DNA of 64,000 nucleotides from Streptomyces sp. PTY087I2 (lineage in GTDB: Bacteria > Actinomycetota > Actinomycetes > Streptomycetales > Streptomycetaceae): the NCBI RefSeq assembly GCF_001687325.1, contig NZ_LZRD01000004.1, positions 59,135-123,134 on the forward strand, read 5' to 3'. Below the pieces are notes generated by a model, which searched no databases, was not told the DNA's origin, and saw only the letters and a list, made by a program, of their open reading frames with translations. The first letter of the stretch is position 1; each line of letters begins with the position of its first letter. The position numbers and the translations under genes were made by a program. Below are positions 18,363 through 27,260 of the stretch, in pieces.

Positions 18363-19622
18363 CTACTTCAGGCCGGGGTACAGCGGGAACTTCTCGGCCA
18401 GCGCGGCGACGCGGGCCTTCAGGTCGTCCGCGTCGTACGACGGCTTGAGGGCGGACGCGATGATCTCCGCGACCTCCGTGAACTCCTCGGCGCCGAAGCC
18501 GCGGGTGGCCAGCGCCGGGGTGCCGATCCGCAGGCCCGAGGTGACCATCGGGGGGCGCGGGTCGTTCGGGATGGCGTTCCGGTTGACCGTGATGCCCAGC
18601 TCGTGGAGCCGGTCCTCGGCCTGCTGGCCGTCCAGCTCGGAGTTGCGCAGGTCGACCAGGACCAGGTGCACGTCGGTGCCGCCGGAGAGGACGGAGACGC
18701 CGACCTCGGTGACGTCCGGCTGGACCAGGCGCTCGGCCAGGATCCGGGCGCCGTCCAGGGTGCGCTGCTGGCGCTCCTTGAACTCCTCGCCCGCCGCGAT
18801 CTTGAACGAGACCGCCTTGGCCGCGATCACGTGCTCCAGCGGGCCGCCCTGCTGACCCGGGAAGACCGCCGAGTTGATCTTCTTGGCGAGCTCCTGGGTG
18901 GAGAGGATCACGCCACCGCGCGGACCGCCGAGGGTCTTGTGCGTGGTAGTGGTGACGACGTGGGCGTGCGGCACCGGGTTGGGGTGCAGACCGGCCGCGA
19001 CCAGGCCCGCGAAGTGCGCCATGTCGACCATCAGGTATGCGCCGACCTCGTCCGCGATGCGACGGAAGGCGGCGAAGTCGAGCTGGCGCGGGTAGGCGGA
19101 CCAGCCGGCCACGATCAGCTTCGGCTGGGACTCCTTGGCGAGGCGCTCGACCTCCTCCATGTCCACGACACCGGTCTCGTCGACGTGGTACGGGACCACG
19201 TTGTAGAGCTTGCCGGAGAAGTTGATCTTCATGCCGTGGGTCAGGTGACCGCCGTGGGCCAGGTTCAGGCCCATGATCGTGTCGCCCGGCTTCAGCAGCG
19301 CGAACATCGCGGCGGCGTTCGCCTGGGCGCCGGAGTGCGGCTGCACGTTCGCGGCCTCGGCGCCGAACAGGGCCTTGATCCGGTCGATCGCGATCTGCTC
19401 GACGACGTCGACGTGCTCACAGCCGCCGTAGTAGCGGCGGCCGGGGTAGCCCTCGGCGTACTTGTTGGTGAGGACGGAGCCCTGCGCCTCCATGACGGCG
19501 ACCGGAGCGAAGTTCTCCGAGGCGATCATTTCGAGGGTGGACTGCTGGCGGTGGAGCTCGGCGTCGACGGCGGCGGCGACGTCCGGGTCCAGCTCGTGGA
19601 GGGAGGAGTTCAGAAGCGACAT
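18363..19622 (-). CDS. glyA: Serine hydroxymethyltransferase
   Basis: The 419-aa PLP enzyme interconverts serine and glycine with tetrahydrofolate and methylene-THF. The start [20 protein letters not shown] is followed by [12 protein letters not shown], and the pyridoxal lysine lies in [15 protein letters not shown]. Length and motifs are standard for the family. It lies 26 nt downstream of gcvH on the same strand and upstream of a strong terminator, so it is the last gene of the glycine-riboswitch operon. Coupling it with the T and H proteins makes methylene-THF from glycine available for serine synthesis. Confidence 0.97.
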   Translation of the reverse strand: MSLLNSSLHELDPDVAAAVDAELHRQQSTLEMIASENFAPVAVMEAQGSVLTNKYAEGYPGRRYYGGCEHVDVVEQIAIDRIKALFGAEAANVQPHSGAQANAAAMFALLKPGDTIMGLNLAHGGHLTHGMKINFSGKLYNVVPYHVDETGVVDMEEVERLAKESQPKLIVAGWSAYPRQLDFAAFRRIADEVGAYLMVDMAHFAGLVAAGLHPNPVPHAHVVTTTTHKTLGGPRGGVILSTQELAKKINSAVFPGQQGGPLEHVIAAKAVSFKIAAGEEFKERQQRTLDGARILAERLVQPDVTEVGVSVLSGGTDVHLVLVDLRNSELDGQQAEDRLHELGITVNRNAIPNDPRPPMVTSGLRIGTPALATRGFGAEEFTEVAEIIASALKPSYDADDLKARVAALAEKFPLYPGLK

Positions 19623-19648
19623 CAGGGGGTCCCTTAAGGTCTCAGGTC

Positions 19649-20026
19649 TCAGTTGCCGGAGAACGCGGTGTACTCGTCGGCGGAGAGCAGATCGGCCGGC
19701 TCCTCCGCGACGCGCACCTTGAACAGCCAGCCGCCCTCGAAGGGAGCGGAGTTCACCAGCGAGGGGTCGTCCACGACGTCCTGGTTGGCCGCCGTCACCT
19801 CACCGGTCACCGGCGAGTACAGATCGCTGACGGACTTGGTCGACTCCAGTTCGCCGCAGGTCTCGCCCGCGGTCACCGTGTCGCCGACCTCCGGGAGCTG
19901 GGCGTAGACGACGTCACCGAGCGCGTTGGCCGCGTACTCCGTGATGCCGATCGTGGCCACACCGTCCTCGACGGCCGACAGCCACTCGTGCTCCTTGCTG
20001 TACCGCAGCTGCTGGGGGTTGCTCAT
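19649..20026 (-). CDS. gcvH: Glycine cleavage system H protein
   Basis: The 125-aa carrier protein shuttles the aminomethyl group between the P, T and L proteins. The lipoylation site is Lys64 in [15 protein letters not shown]. The start [15 protein letters not shown] is typical of the family. It lies 121 nt downstream of gcvT and 26 nt upstream of glyA. The P protein gene (gcvP) is not in this operon or window, as is usual in Streptomyces, where it is encoded elsewhere. Confidence 0.97.
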   Translation of the reverse strand: MSNPQQLRYSKEHEWLSAVEDGVATIGITEYAANALGDVVYAQLPEVGDTVTAGETCGELESTKSVSDLYSPVTGEVTAANQDVVDDPSLVNSAPFEGGWLFKVRVAEEPADLLSADEYTAFSGN

Positions 20027-20147
20027 GACCTGAATTCTCCTGTACGCGGGGGAGTGCTGATGAACGGTGGTCTTGCGGTGTGAGACGGAGGTACGTCACT
20101 TCCGTGACGCCCGCACGCCGATATGAGGGTCCGGTTGTTCCGGAATA

Positions 20148-21263
20148 TCACTTCTGGCGCTTGTAGAACGGCAGCGCGACGACCTCGTACGGCTCGTGCG
20201 TGCCCCGGATGTCCACGCCCACGCCCTCGGTGCCCGGGGCGGCGAAGGCCGCGTCCACGTAGGCCATGGCGATCGGCTTGCCCAGGGTGGGGGAGGGGGC
20301 GCCGGAGGTGACCTCGCCGATCACCTTGCCGTCCGCCACGACCGGGAAACCGGCACGCGGGACCCGGCGGCCCTCGGCGATCAGGCCGACCAGCTTGCGC
20401 GGCGGGGCGGTCTCGGCGCGCTCGGCGGCGGCCTTCAGCGCCTCGCGGCCGATGAAGTCGCCCTCCTTCTCGAACTTCACGACCCGGCCCAGCCCCGCGT
20501 CGAACGGGGTCAGCGCGGTCGTCAGCTCGTGCCCGTACAGCGGCATCCCCGCCTCCAGGCGCAGCGTGTCCCGGCAGGAGAGCCCGCACGGGATCAGGCC
20601 GTGCGGCGCGCCGGCCTCGGTCAGCGCCTGCCACAGCTGCTCGGCGTGCTCGGGCGCGACGAACAGTTCGAAGCCGTCCTCGCCGGTGTAGCCGGTACGG
20701 GCGATGAGCGCGGGGACCCCGGCGACCGTGCCCGGCAGGCCCGCGTAGTACTTCAGCCCGTCCAGGTCGGCGTCGGTGACGGCCTTCATGATCGCGGGGG
20801 ACTCGGGGCCCTGGACCGCGAGCAGCGCGTACGCGTCCCGGTCGTCGCGCACCTCGGCGTCGAAGCCCGCCACCCGGGCGGTCAGCGCGTCCAGCACGAT
20901 CTGGGCGTTGCCCGCATTGGCGACGACCATGTACTCGGTCTCGCCGAGGCGGTAGACGATCAGGTCGTCGACGATCCCGCCGTCCTCCTGGACGATCATC
21001 GTGTAGCGGGCCCGGCCGTTGCCGACGGTGGCGATGTTGCCGACCAGCGCGTAGCTCAGGAAGGCGGCGGCCTCGGGCCCGGTGACGGTGATCTCGCCCA
21101 TGTGGGAGAGGTCGAAGAGGCCGGCCCGGGTGCGTACGGCGTTGTGCTCCTCGCGCTCGCTGGCGTACCGCAGGGGCATGTCCCAGCCCGCGAAGTCGGT
21201 CATGGTGGCGCCGAGCGAGCGGTGCAGCGCGTCGAGGGCGGTGAGACGGGGGGCAGTGCTCAT
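20148..21263 (-). CDS. gcvT: Aminomethyltransferase (glycine cleavage T protein)
   Basis: The 371-aa product transfers the methylene group from the H protein aminomethyl arm to THF and releases ammonia. ATG 21263 (MSTAPRLTALD) was chosen because GGAG lies 8 nt upstream; ATG 21269 is too close to it. Family motifs include FAGWDMPLRY, LFDLSHMGEI, GYTGEDGFE and the C-terminal folate-binding half with RVPRAGFPV. It is the first gene of gcvT-gcvH-glyA and is preceded by a tandem glycine riboswitch, so expression should rise with glycine. Confidence 0.97.
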   Translation of the reverse strand: MSTAPRLTALDALHRSLGATMTDFAGWDMPLRYASEREEHNAVRTRAGLFDLSHMGEITVTGPEAAAFLSYALVGNIATVGNGRARYTMIVQEDGGIVDDLIVYRLGETEYMVVANAGNAQIVLDALTARVAGFDAEVRDDRDAYALLAVQGPESPAIMKAVTDADLDGLKYYAGLPGTVAGVPALIARTGYTGEDGFELFVAPEHAEQLWQALTEAGAPHGLIPCGLSCRDTLRLEAGMPLYGHELTTALTPFDAGLGRVVKFEKEGDFIGREALKAAAERAETAPPRKLVGLIAEGRRVPRAGFPVVADGKVIGEVTSGAPSPTLGKPIAMAYVDAAFAAPGTEGVGVDIRGTHEPYEVVALPFYKRQK

Positions 21264-21301
21264 GGGCATGGCTCCAGGGCATGACGACGTCAGGACGGAA
21301 A

Positions 21302-21530
21302 TCCTCCCCATCTGTCATCGGAACCTGAGAGGTTCGCCGATAGCCCCTGACGGGGTATGCCCCCGGAGGGCGCCCCTGTTCAGGGGGCTCGGCTTGCACC
21401 TTGGGTGGAGTCGCGGGGCGACTCGCTTTTCAGATCTGCCTCATCCACGCGGTACGGGGCCTGAGAGATTCAAGGGAGGATCTTGCTCCTTCGGCGCCCG
21501 GCTCACACTGTGGCCGGAACTCTCCCGCGC
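21302..21530 (-). ncRNA. Tandem glycine riboswitch upstream of gcvT
   Basis: Two glycine aptamers are visible on the minus strand. Aptamer 1 (about 21530-21425) begins GGGAGAG, then has GCGCCGAAGGAGCAA and AATCTCTCAGG. Aptamer 2 (about 21424-21302) has GGTGCAAGCC and CGAACCTCTCAGG followed by GATGACAGATGGGGAGGA. The conserved GCAA and CTCTCAGG elements occur twice and in order, as in the gcvT-motif tandem riboswitch. The 3' end is 38 nt before gcvT, and GGGGAGGA there may take part in expression control. Established behaviour of this class is to switch on glycine cleavage genes when glycine is abundant. Confidence 0.93.
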
Positions 21531-21670
21531 GGATTCGAACGGCCGGTATGCAGTTGGCGGGGTCATCATCGCATGCATCGGGGGAGAGTGGGGGTCCGGT
21601 CTCCATTCCGTTCTTCGCTCCGGTCCTCGGTTGTGCCGCATTGCCTTTTCTTTACACTTCAGGAGCAGAC

Positions 21671-22375
21671 GTGCGAGACGCGACGGCAGGGGGATGGGCG
21701 ATGACGTTGCAGCGGTCCGTACCGACCGTAGGGGCCGCGTGCGACGCGATGCCCGCACGGCCCGGCGCACCCGTGCGGGAGCTGCTGGAAACCCGTGCGC
21801 CGGTGGTACGTGACCTGCGCGGGCGCACCGGCCACGGCCCGTTCAGCCTCGATCTCACCCCCGGGGACATCGTCGTGGTCTCCGGGCTCCCCGGCAGCGG
21901 CAAGTCGACCCTCATCCGGCGGGCCGTCCAGGGGCGTGCCGTCGACTCCCAGAACAGCCGCGACAGCTGGGCCGCCGCCCTGCCCCGGTTACTTCCCTAC
22001 GCCCTCTACCGCCCCCTCGTCCGCGCCGCGCACTACCTCGGCCTCCACCAGGCCCTGCGCTCCGGTGAATCCGTCGTCGTGCACGACTGCGGCACCCAGT
22101 CCTGGGTACGCCGGTGGCTCGCCCGGCACGCGGTGAGCCGGGGCCGCACCCTCCATCTGATCCTGCTCGACGTGACGCCCGAGGTGGCGCGGCAGGGGCA
22201 GCGCGAGCGCGGCCGGGGGGTCTCCGGTTACGCCTTCGCCCGCCACCGGCACGCGGTGGCCCGGCTGCTCCGCGACACCGAACAGGGCCTGCTGCCCGCC
22301 GGCTGCACCTCGGCGGTGCTGCTCGACCGGGAGGCGGCGGGGGCGCTCGGCCGGATCTCCTTCACGGACGCCTGA
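21671..22375 (+). CDS. P-loop NTPase / kinase-like AAA protein
   Basis: The product is about 234 aa. GTG 21671 follows AGGAG at 5 nt; ATG 21701, after GGGGGATGGGCG, is an alternative. A Walker A motif, SGLPGSGKSTLIRRA, lies near residue 80, followed by DSQNSRDSWAA and a DCGTQSWVRRWLARHA segment, a layout like zeta-toxin/shikimate-kinase-type P-loop kinases. A basic RERGRGVSGYAFARHRHAV segment could be a lid. The substrate is unknown. It is divergent from the glycine riboswitch operon and is followed by two SseB-like genes on the same strand. Confidence 0.8.
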   Translation: MRDATAGGWAMTLQRSVPTVGAACDAMPARPGAPVRELLETRAPVVRDLRGRTGHGPFSLDLTPGDIVVVSGLPGSGKSTLIRRAVQGRAVDSQNSRDSWAAALPRLLPYALYRPLVRAAHYLGLHQALRSGESVVVHDCGTQSWVRRWLARHAVSRGRTLHLILLDVTPEVARQGQRERGRGVSGYAFARHRHAVARLLRDTEQGLLPAGCTSAVLLDREAAGALGRISFTDA

Positions 22376-22464
22376 GCTTCCGCCGCCCGCTGCGGTTAGG
22401 GTGCTGGCCGGAGCAGAGGGCCGCCGAGGCGCGGCCCGGGCGGTTGAGAGAGGGCACAGAGCCA

Positions 22465-23235
22465 GTGGACATTCCGGCACCCGCACCGGCCCACCCCCAG
22501 CAGGGGTGGCCCGCCAACGAGCTCGAAGAGGTGCTGACGGCCTCGCTCGGCGTCCCGGACGCGGGCGGCCGCCTCGTCGAGGTGCTCGGCCGCAGCTCCG
22601 TCTGGGTGCCCCTGCCGAACGGCGGCACCCCCGCGAGCGCGGACCTCGACCTGCCGATGATGGAGATCGACGGCGCGGCCTTCGTCCCCGTCTTCAGCTC
22701 GGAGGCCCAGTTCCTCAGCTGCGTCGGCAGCCACATGTCCTTCACCGTCGCGCCCGCCCGCGACTTCGCCCGGGGGCTGCCCCCGCAGGTCGGGATCGCC
22801 GTGAACCCGGGCGGCGCGGTCGGCATACCGCTGCCGCCGCCCGCCGTCGCCGAGCTCTGCCGGGCGGGCCGCACCGCCCTGGACGGGCCCGCCACCGGCG
22901 GCCGGGTCCGGCTGTTCGAACCGGACTGGCAGCACGACCCGGTCGACTTCCTCACCGCCGTGTCCGAGGAGTTCGAGGCCACCGGAGTCGTGAGCACCGC
23001 CCGCCGGACGCTGGCCAGCATCGAGGGCGGCGACCCGGTCCTCTTCGTCGGCGTCGAGTTCGCCACCTGGGACGGGGCGGGGCAGAGCGCCCCCATGGAC
23101 GCCATCGGCCGGGCGCTCGGCCGGGTCCAGGTGCCCTGGCCGGTCAACCTGGTCCTGCTGGACGTGGCCCAGGACCTGGTGGGGGACTGGATGCGGGAGA
23201 AGGTACGCCCGTTCTACCGCCGCGAGGGCCACTGA
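22465..23235 (+). CDS. SseB-family protein (first of two)
   Basis: The product is 256 aa. It has an N-terminal SseB domain (WVPLPNGG, FVPVFSSEAQFLSCV, VGIAVNPGGAVGIPLPP) and a C-terminal domain ending GDWMREKVRPFYRR. SseB in enteric bacteria was named for enhanced serine sensitivity; the molecular role is unclear. GTG 22465 (MDIPAPAPAHPQQGW) has AGAGGG about 11 nt upstream. The neighbouring gene encodes a second SseB-like protein. Their closeness to glyA, sdaA and the glycine cleavage genes is suggestive of serine metabolism but unproven. Confidence 0.82.
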   Translation: MDIPAPAPAHPQQGWPANELEEVLTASLGVPDAGGRLVEVLGRSSVWVPLPNGGTPASADLDLPMMEIDGAAFVPVFSSEAQFLSCVGSHMSFTVAPARDFARGLPPQVGIAVNPGGAVGIPLPPPAVAELCRAGRTALDGPATGGRVRLFEPDWQHDPVDFLTAVSEEFEATGVVSTARRTLASIEGGDPVLFVGVEFATWDGAGQSAPMDAIGRALGRVQVPWPVNLVLLDVAQDLVGDWMREKVRPFYRREGH

Positions 23236-23423
23236 GGGCCACCGGATCACCGGCGTGAGGGCCGGTGAGGGCCTCGGGACCGGGCGCCGCCGGACCGTGG
23301 CGTCAAGTCGGTGTCTGAAGTGGCGCATAAGCTGGTTTGATGGCGTGGTCGCTCCCGTGTGCCCGGGAGCGATGGCGTGAATGCGACGGATCTGCGACGG
23401 ATCGACGAGGGGCGGAACCCAGG

Positions 23424-24212
23424 GTGAGTGCGTCAGGCACCACGGCGGCCGGAAAGGTGGAGCAGCTGCTCCGCCAGGTGACCCCCGGGCGTTACGACGC
23501 CTACGAGGAGCTGCTCTCCGCTGTCGCCGAGGGCCGGATCTGGATGCTGCTCTGGCACGGCACGGCCGGCTCGCCGGACGCCCAGTACGGGAACATGGAG
23601 ATCGACGGACTGGGGTACGCCCCCTGCGTCACCTCCGCCCAGGAGCTCTCCGCCAGTGGCTGGAACCGGGCCCATGAGCTGGTCACCGGACGCGACATCG
23701 CCCGCGCCCTGTTCCCCGACCGCTGGGGCATCTGGCTCAACCCGCACGCCCCCGGCGGCGGCGTCGGCATCCCCTGGCTCGATCTGCGCCGGATCGCCAC
23801 CGGCCTGGACCGGCTGCCCGCCGGACCGCTCCGGCTGAGCGAACCCGCCATCGAACTCCCGCAGTTCTACGCCCTGCTCACCCAGAACGCCCACCGCACC
23901 CCCGCGATCCGCTCCCTGCGCCGCGCCTGGGTGCACCCCGCCGTCGGGGTCCCGTATCTCGCGATCGGCCTCGACCTCTACGACACCGGCCGCGCCGCCG
24001 TCGAATCGGTGCGCGAGATGATGCGGCAGTCGGTCGGCGCGGTCCCCGAGGGGCTGCCCGTCTCCACCGTCGCGCTGTCCGACGAGTACGACCCGGTCGG
24101 CATGTGGCTGCGCGCCAACACCCGCCCGTTCTACGACCGCGAGGCCCACGCCGCCCCGGCCGCGCCCCCGGCCGCCGCCCCGGGCTACGGATACCCGCCC
24201 CTGCCCCGCTGA
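23424..24212 (+). CDS. SseB-family protein (second of two)
   Basis: The product is 262 aa and divergent from its neighbour, but shares the same plan: an N-terminal domain with WMLLWHGTAGS, GYAPCVTSAQELSAS and WGIWLNPHAPGGGVGIPWLD, and the same C-terminal ending GMWLRANTRPFYDRE. GTG 23424 follows GAGGGGCGGAACCCAGG. The last 20 residues are Ala/Pro-rich. The pair looks like an old tandem duplication, because the C-terminal motif is retained in both while the N-terminal halves have drifted. Confidence 0.82.
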   Translation: MSASGTTAAGKVEQLLRQVTPGRYDAYEELLSAVAEGRIWMLLWHGTAGSPDAQYGNMEIDGLGYAPCVTSAQELSASGWNRAHELVTGRDIARALFPDRWGIWLNPHAPGGGVGIPWLDLRRIATGLDRLPAGPLRLSEPAIELPQFYALLTQNAHRTPAIRSLRRAWVHPAVGVPYLAIGLDLYDTGRAAVESVREMMRQSVGAVPEGLPVSTVALSDEYDPVGMWLRANTRPFYDREAHAAPAAPPAAAPGYGYPPLPR

Positions 24213-24337
24213 GCCGAAGGCCTCGCCGACCCGAAGTCCTCGCCGACCCGAAGGACCCGCCGGTCCTCGGGGGACAGCGTCACCGGGGCAGGCCCCGCCC
24301 CTGGTCACCCTCCGTCGAACACCCCTCGATGTCCGGC

Positions 24338-24391
24338 TTGTTAACTTCCCCCGGGAGGATGTCCCGGAACTGGACGGTTTGTTAACTGTCC
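24338..24391. promoter_or_regulatory. Candidate operator pair upstream of the peptide-transporter operon
   Basis: TTGTTAACT occurs at 24338-24346 and 24379-24387, 41 nt apart, about four helical turns. The second copy lies within an interrupted palindrome at 24372-24391, GGACnGTT-N4-AACnGTCC. The binding-protein gene starts 107 nt downstream. A repressor or activator site is likely; the regulator is unknown. Confidence 0.5.
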
Positions 24392-24498
24392 GGGTCTCGA
24401 CTAGGTCTCACCGCTATCCGGACTGTTCTCTTGCGGTGGGCACCGTCTGTAGTGTGCGGCCATCAAACCTCACCACATGGCGAACCAGGGGTGGACCC

Positions 24499-26169
24499 AT
24501 GCGAATATTCAAGTCCCGGGCTGTCCGGGCGATCACGACGGCGGTCGCTGTCGGTCTGGTCGCCACGGGCTGTTCCAGCGATCGGGACGGGGGTGACGCC
24601 AAGGGGGGCGACAAGGACACCTTCGTCTTCGCCGGAGCCGGTGACCCCGGTTCCCTCGACCCGGCCCTCGCGAGCGACGGCGAGACGTTCCGCGTCACGC
24701 GTCAGGCCTTCGAGGCGCTTCTGGAGCACGAGCCCGGCGGCAGCAAGCTCGTCGGCGGTCTCGCCGAGACGTGGGACAGCGACCCGGCCGGCAAGGTCTG
24801 GACGTTCAACCTGCGCCAGAACGTCAAGTTCCACGACGGCGAGGCGTTCAACGCCGCCGCGGTCTGCGCGAACTACGACCACTGGTTCAACTGGAAGGGC
24901 ACGTACCAGTCCAGCGCGGTCTCCTACTACTGGCAGACCATCATGGGCGGGTTCGCGAAGAACGAGGACGCCGAGGCGCCCAAGCCCAACTACAAGTCCT
25001 GCACCGCCAAGGACGAGAACACGGCCGTCATCGAGGTGAACGAGCCCTCGGCGAACCTGCCGGGCGGATTCTCCCTCCAGGCGCTCGCGATCCACTCGCC
25101 GAAGGCCCTCAAGGAGTACGAGAAGCAGGATGCGACCGCCAAGGGCGACGCGATCACGTACCCCAAGTACAGCCAGGAGGCCGGCACGGTCGCCGGCACC
25201 GGCCCGTACAAGATCGTCAAGTGGAACAAGGGGAACAAGGAAGTCTCCCTGGAGCGCTTCGACGACTACTGGGGTGAGAAGGCCAAGGTGAAGAACCTGG
25301 TCTTCCGCACCATCTCCACCGAGGAGACCCGCCGCCAGGCGCTCCAGGCGGGTGACATCGACGGCTACGACCTGGTCGCGCCGGCCGATGTGACGACGCT
25401 GGAGAAGCAGGGTTACGAGGTCCCGACCCGTGACGTCTTCAACATCTTCTACCTGGGCATGAGCCAGTCGGCGAACCCGGCGCTGAAGAAGCCCGAGGTC
25501 CGGCAGGCGATCACGCAGGCCATCGACCGCGAGAACCTCGTCAACACCCAGCTGCCCGAGGGCGGCAAGGTCGCGACCCAGTTCATGCCCGACACGGTCG
25601 CCGGCTTCTCGGACAAGGTGAAGACCTACCCGTTCGACACCGCCAAGGCGAAGGACCTCCTCAAGCAGGCCGGCGAGGAGAAGCTCTCCATCGACTTCTG
25701 CTACCCGACCGAGGTCACCCGCCCCTACATGCCTGCCCCGCAGGACATGTTCGAGCTGATGAAGGCCGACCTGGAGAAGGCCGGCATCACCATCAAGCCG
25801 AAGGCCATGAAGTGGGCCCCGGACTACCTGGACGCCACCGAGGCGGGCTCCTGCGCCCTGCACATGCTCGGCTGGACCGGTGACTTCAACGACGGCTACA
25901 ACTTCATCGGCACCTGGTTCTCCGGACCGGACAAGCAGTGGGGCTTCAAGGACCAGAAGGTCTTCGACGCCGTGAACGCCGCCTCCAAGGTCACGGACCC
26001 GGCCGCCCGCACCGAGGCGTACAAGAAGGCCAACGAGGTCATCGCCGAGTACATCCCGGGCGTGCCGATCTCCTCGTCGCCCCCGGCCATCGCGTTCGCC
26101 AAGAACGTCAACCCGCCGAAGGTCTCCCCGCTGACGCAGGAGAACTTCGCCGAGGTCTCCTTCAAGTAA
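24499..26169 (+). CDS. Oligopeptide ABC transporter substrate-binding lipoprotein
   Basis: The product is 556 aa, an SBP_bac_5-type solute-binding protein. The signal peptide RAVRAITTAVAVGLVATGC ends in the lipobox VATGC, lipidated at Cys25. Family hallmarks are FAGAGDPGSLDPALASDGET near the N-terminus, FNLRQNVKFHDGEAFNAA, and an RQAITQAIDRENLVN segment. ATG 24499 follows AGGGGTGGACCC. It is the first gene of a five-gene operon with two permeases and two ATPases. A strong 18-nt-arm hairpin directly after it should raise its product over the membrane components. Peptide specificity cannot be told from sequence. Confidence 0.95.
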   Translation: MRIFKSRAVRAITTAVAVGLVATGCSSDRDGGDAKGGDKDTFVFAGAGDPGSLDPALASDGETFRVTRQAFEALLEHEPGGSKLVGGLAETWDSDPAGKVWTFNLRQNVKFHDGEAFNAAAVCANYDHWFNWKGTYQSSAVSYYWQTIMGGFAKNEDAEAPKPNYKSCTAKDENTAVIEVNEPSANLPGGFSLQALAIHSPKALKEYEKQDATAKGDAITYPKYSQEAGTVAGTGPYKIVKWNKGNKEVSLERFDDYWGEKAKVKNLVFRTISTEETRRQALQAGDIDGYDLVAPADVTTLEKQGYEVPTRDVFNIFYLGMSQSANPALKKPEVRQAITQAIDRENLVNTQLPEGGKVATQFMPDTVAGFSDKVKTYPFDTAKAKDLLKQAGEEKLSIDFCYPTEVTRPYMPAPQDMFELMKADLEKAGITIKPKAMKWAPDYLDATEAGSCALHMLGWTGDFNDGYNFIGTWFSGPDKQWGFKDQKVFDAVNAASKVTDPAARTEAYKKANEVIAEYIPGVPISSSPPAIAFAKNVNPPKVSPLTQENFAEVSFK

Positions 26170-26179
26170 TCGCACACCA

Positions 26180-26224
26180 GCGGGTCCGCCCGGCCACAGC
26201 AACCAGGTGGCCGGGCGGACCCGC
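26180..26224 (+). terminator. Strong intra-operon hairpin (attenuator) after the binding-protein gene
   Basis: Perfect 18-nt arms at 26180-26197 and 26207-26224 (GCGGGTCCGCCCGGCCAC and its complement) flank a 9-nt loop. It starts 10 nt after the binding-protein stop and ends 30 nt before the first permease gene. It should stop or slow most transcripts and protect the 5' message. Confidence 0.8.
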
Positions 26225-26254
26225 TTCGACGCACGTGAGAAAGGGGCATGCGGG

Positions 26255-27259
26255 GTGCTGCGACTCGTCGTAAGAAGACTTCTCCAGCTCATTCCCACCC
26301 TGCTCGGCCTGTCGGTCCTGCTGTTCCTCTGGCTGAACCGACTGCCCGGCGGACCCGCCTCAGCGATCCTGGGCGAGCGGGCCACCGAAGCCGAAGTGGC
26401 GAGAATCAACCGTGCACTCGGGCTCGACGAGCCGGTGCACGTCCAGTACTGGCGCTTCCTCAAGCGCATCTTCGAGCTCGACCTCGGCACCTCCACCCAG
26501 ACCGGCCAGCCGGTGTGGGACGAGTTCGCCCTGCGTTTCCCGGCCACCGTGGAGCTCAGCGTCGCCGCGATCCTGATCGCCGTGGCCGTCGGCATTCCGA
26601 TGGGCTACCTGGCGGCCAAGCGGCGCGGCGGCTGGCTGGACGTCGCCTCGGTCTCCGGATCGCTGCTCGGCATCTGCATCCCGGTCTTCTTCCTGGCCAT
26701 GCTGCTGCGCGGGATCTTCTCCGTGGAGCTGGGCTGGTTCCCCAGCCAGGGACGCCTCACCACTGGCATCAACGCCACCGACGTCACCGGATTCGCGGTG
26801 CTGGACGGGGTGCTGACCGGCGAGTTCGACGCCAGCTGGGACGCGATCATGCACTTGGTCCTGCCCGCCGTCGCCCTCGCCTCCATCCCGCTCGCCGTGA
26901 TCGTCCGGATGACGCGCGCCAGCGTCCTGGAGGTGCTCGGCGAGGACTACATCCGTACCGCCGAGTCCAAGGGCCTCGACAAGGGCACCGTGCGCGGCCG
27001 GCACGTGCTGCGCAACGCGCTGCTGCCGGTGATCACCGCGGTCGGCCTGCTGACCGGCAGCCTGCTCTCCGGCGCGGTCCTCACGGAGTCCGTCTTCGAC
27101 TTCGGCGGCATCGGCTCCTTCATCCGTACCGCGATCGACGGCCGCGACTACCCGGTCCTCGTCGGGTTCATTCTCTTCATCGCGATGGTGTACGTGCTGA
27201 TCAACCTGCTGGTCGACCTCGCGTACAGCATCATCGACCCGAGAGTGCGGGTGCACTGA
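26255..27259 (+). CDS. Peptide ABC transporter permease (DppB/OppB type)
   Basis: The product is 334 aa with about six membrane segments, starting VLRLVVRRLLQLIPTLLGLS, the typical DppB N-terminus. The EAA loop that contacts the ATPases is visible as EDYIRTAESKGLDKGTVRGR. GTG 26255 follows AAAGGGGCATGCGG. The stop is one base before the GTG of the next permease gene, so the two are tightly linked. It acts with the DppC-type partner to form the membrane channel. Confidence 0.95.
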   Translation: MLRLVVRRLLQLIPTLLGLSVLLFLWLNRLPGGPASAILGERATEAEVARINRALGLDEPVHVQYWRFLKRIFELDLGTSTQTGQPVWDEFALRFPATVELSVAAILIAVAVGIPMGYLAAKRRGGWLDVASVSGSLLGICIPVFFLAMLLRGIFSVELGWFPSQGRLTTGINATDVTGFAVLDGVLTGEFDASWDAIMHLVLPAVALASIPLAVIVRMTRASVLEVLGEDYIRTAESKGLDKGTVRGRHVLRNALLPVITAVGLLTGSLLSGAVLTESVFDFGGIGSFIRTAIDGRDYPVLVGFILFIAMVYVLINLLVDLAYSIIDPRVRVH

Positions 27260-27260
27260 C

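Noticed and set aside
24432..24456. TTGCGG ... TAGTGT as a promoter for the transporter operon
   Set aside because: The hexamers are only 13 nt apart, too close for a standard promoter, and other weak candidates exist.
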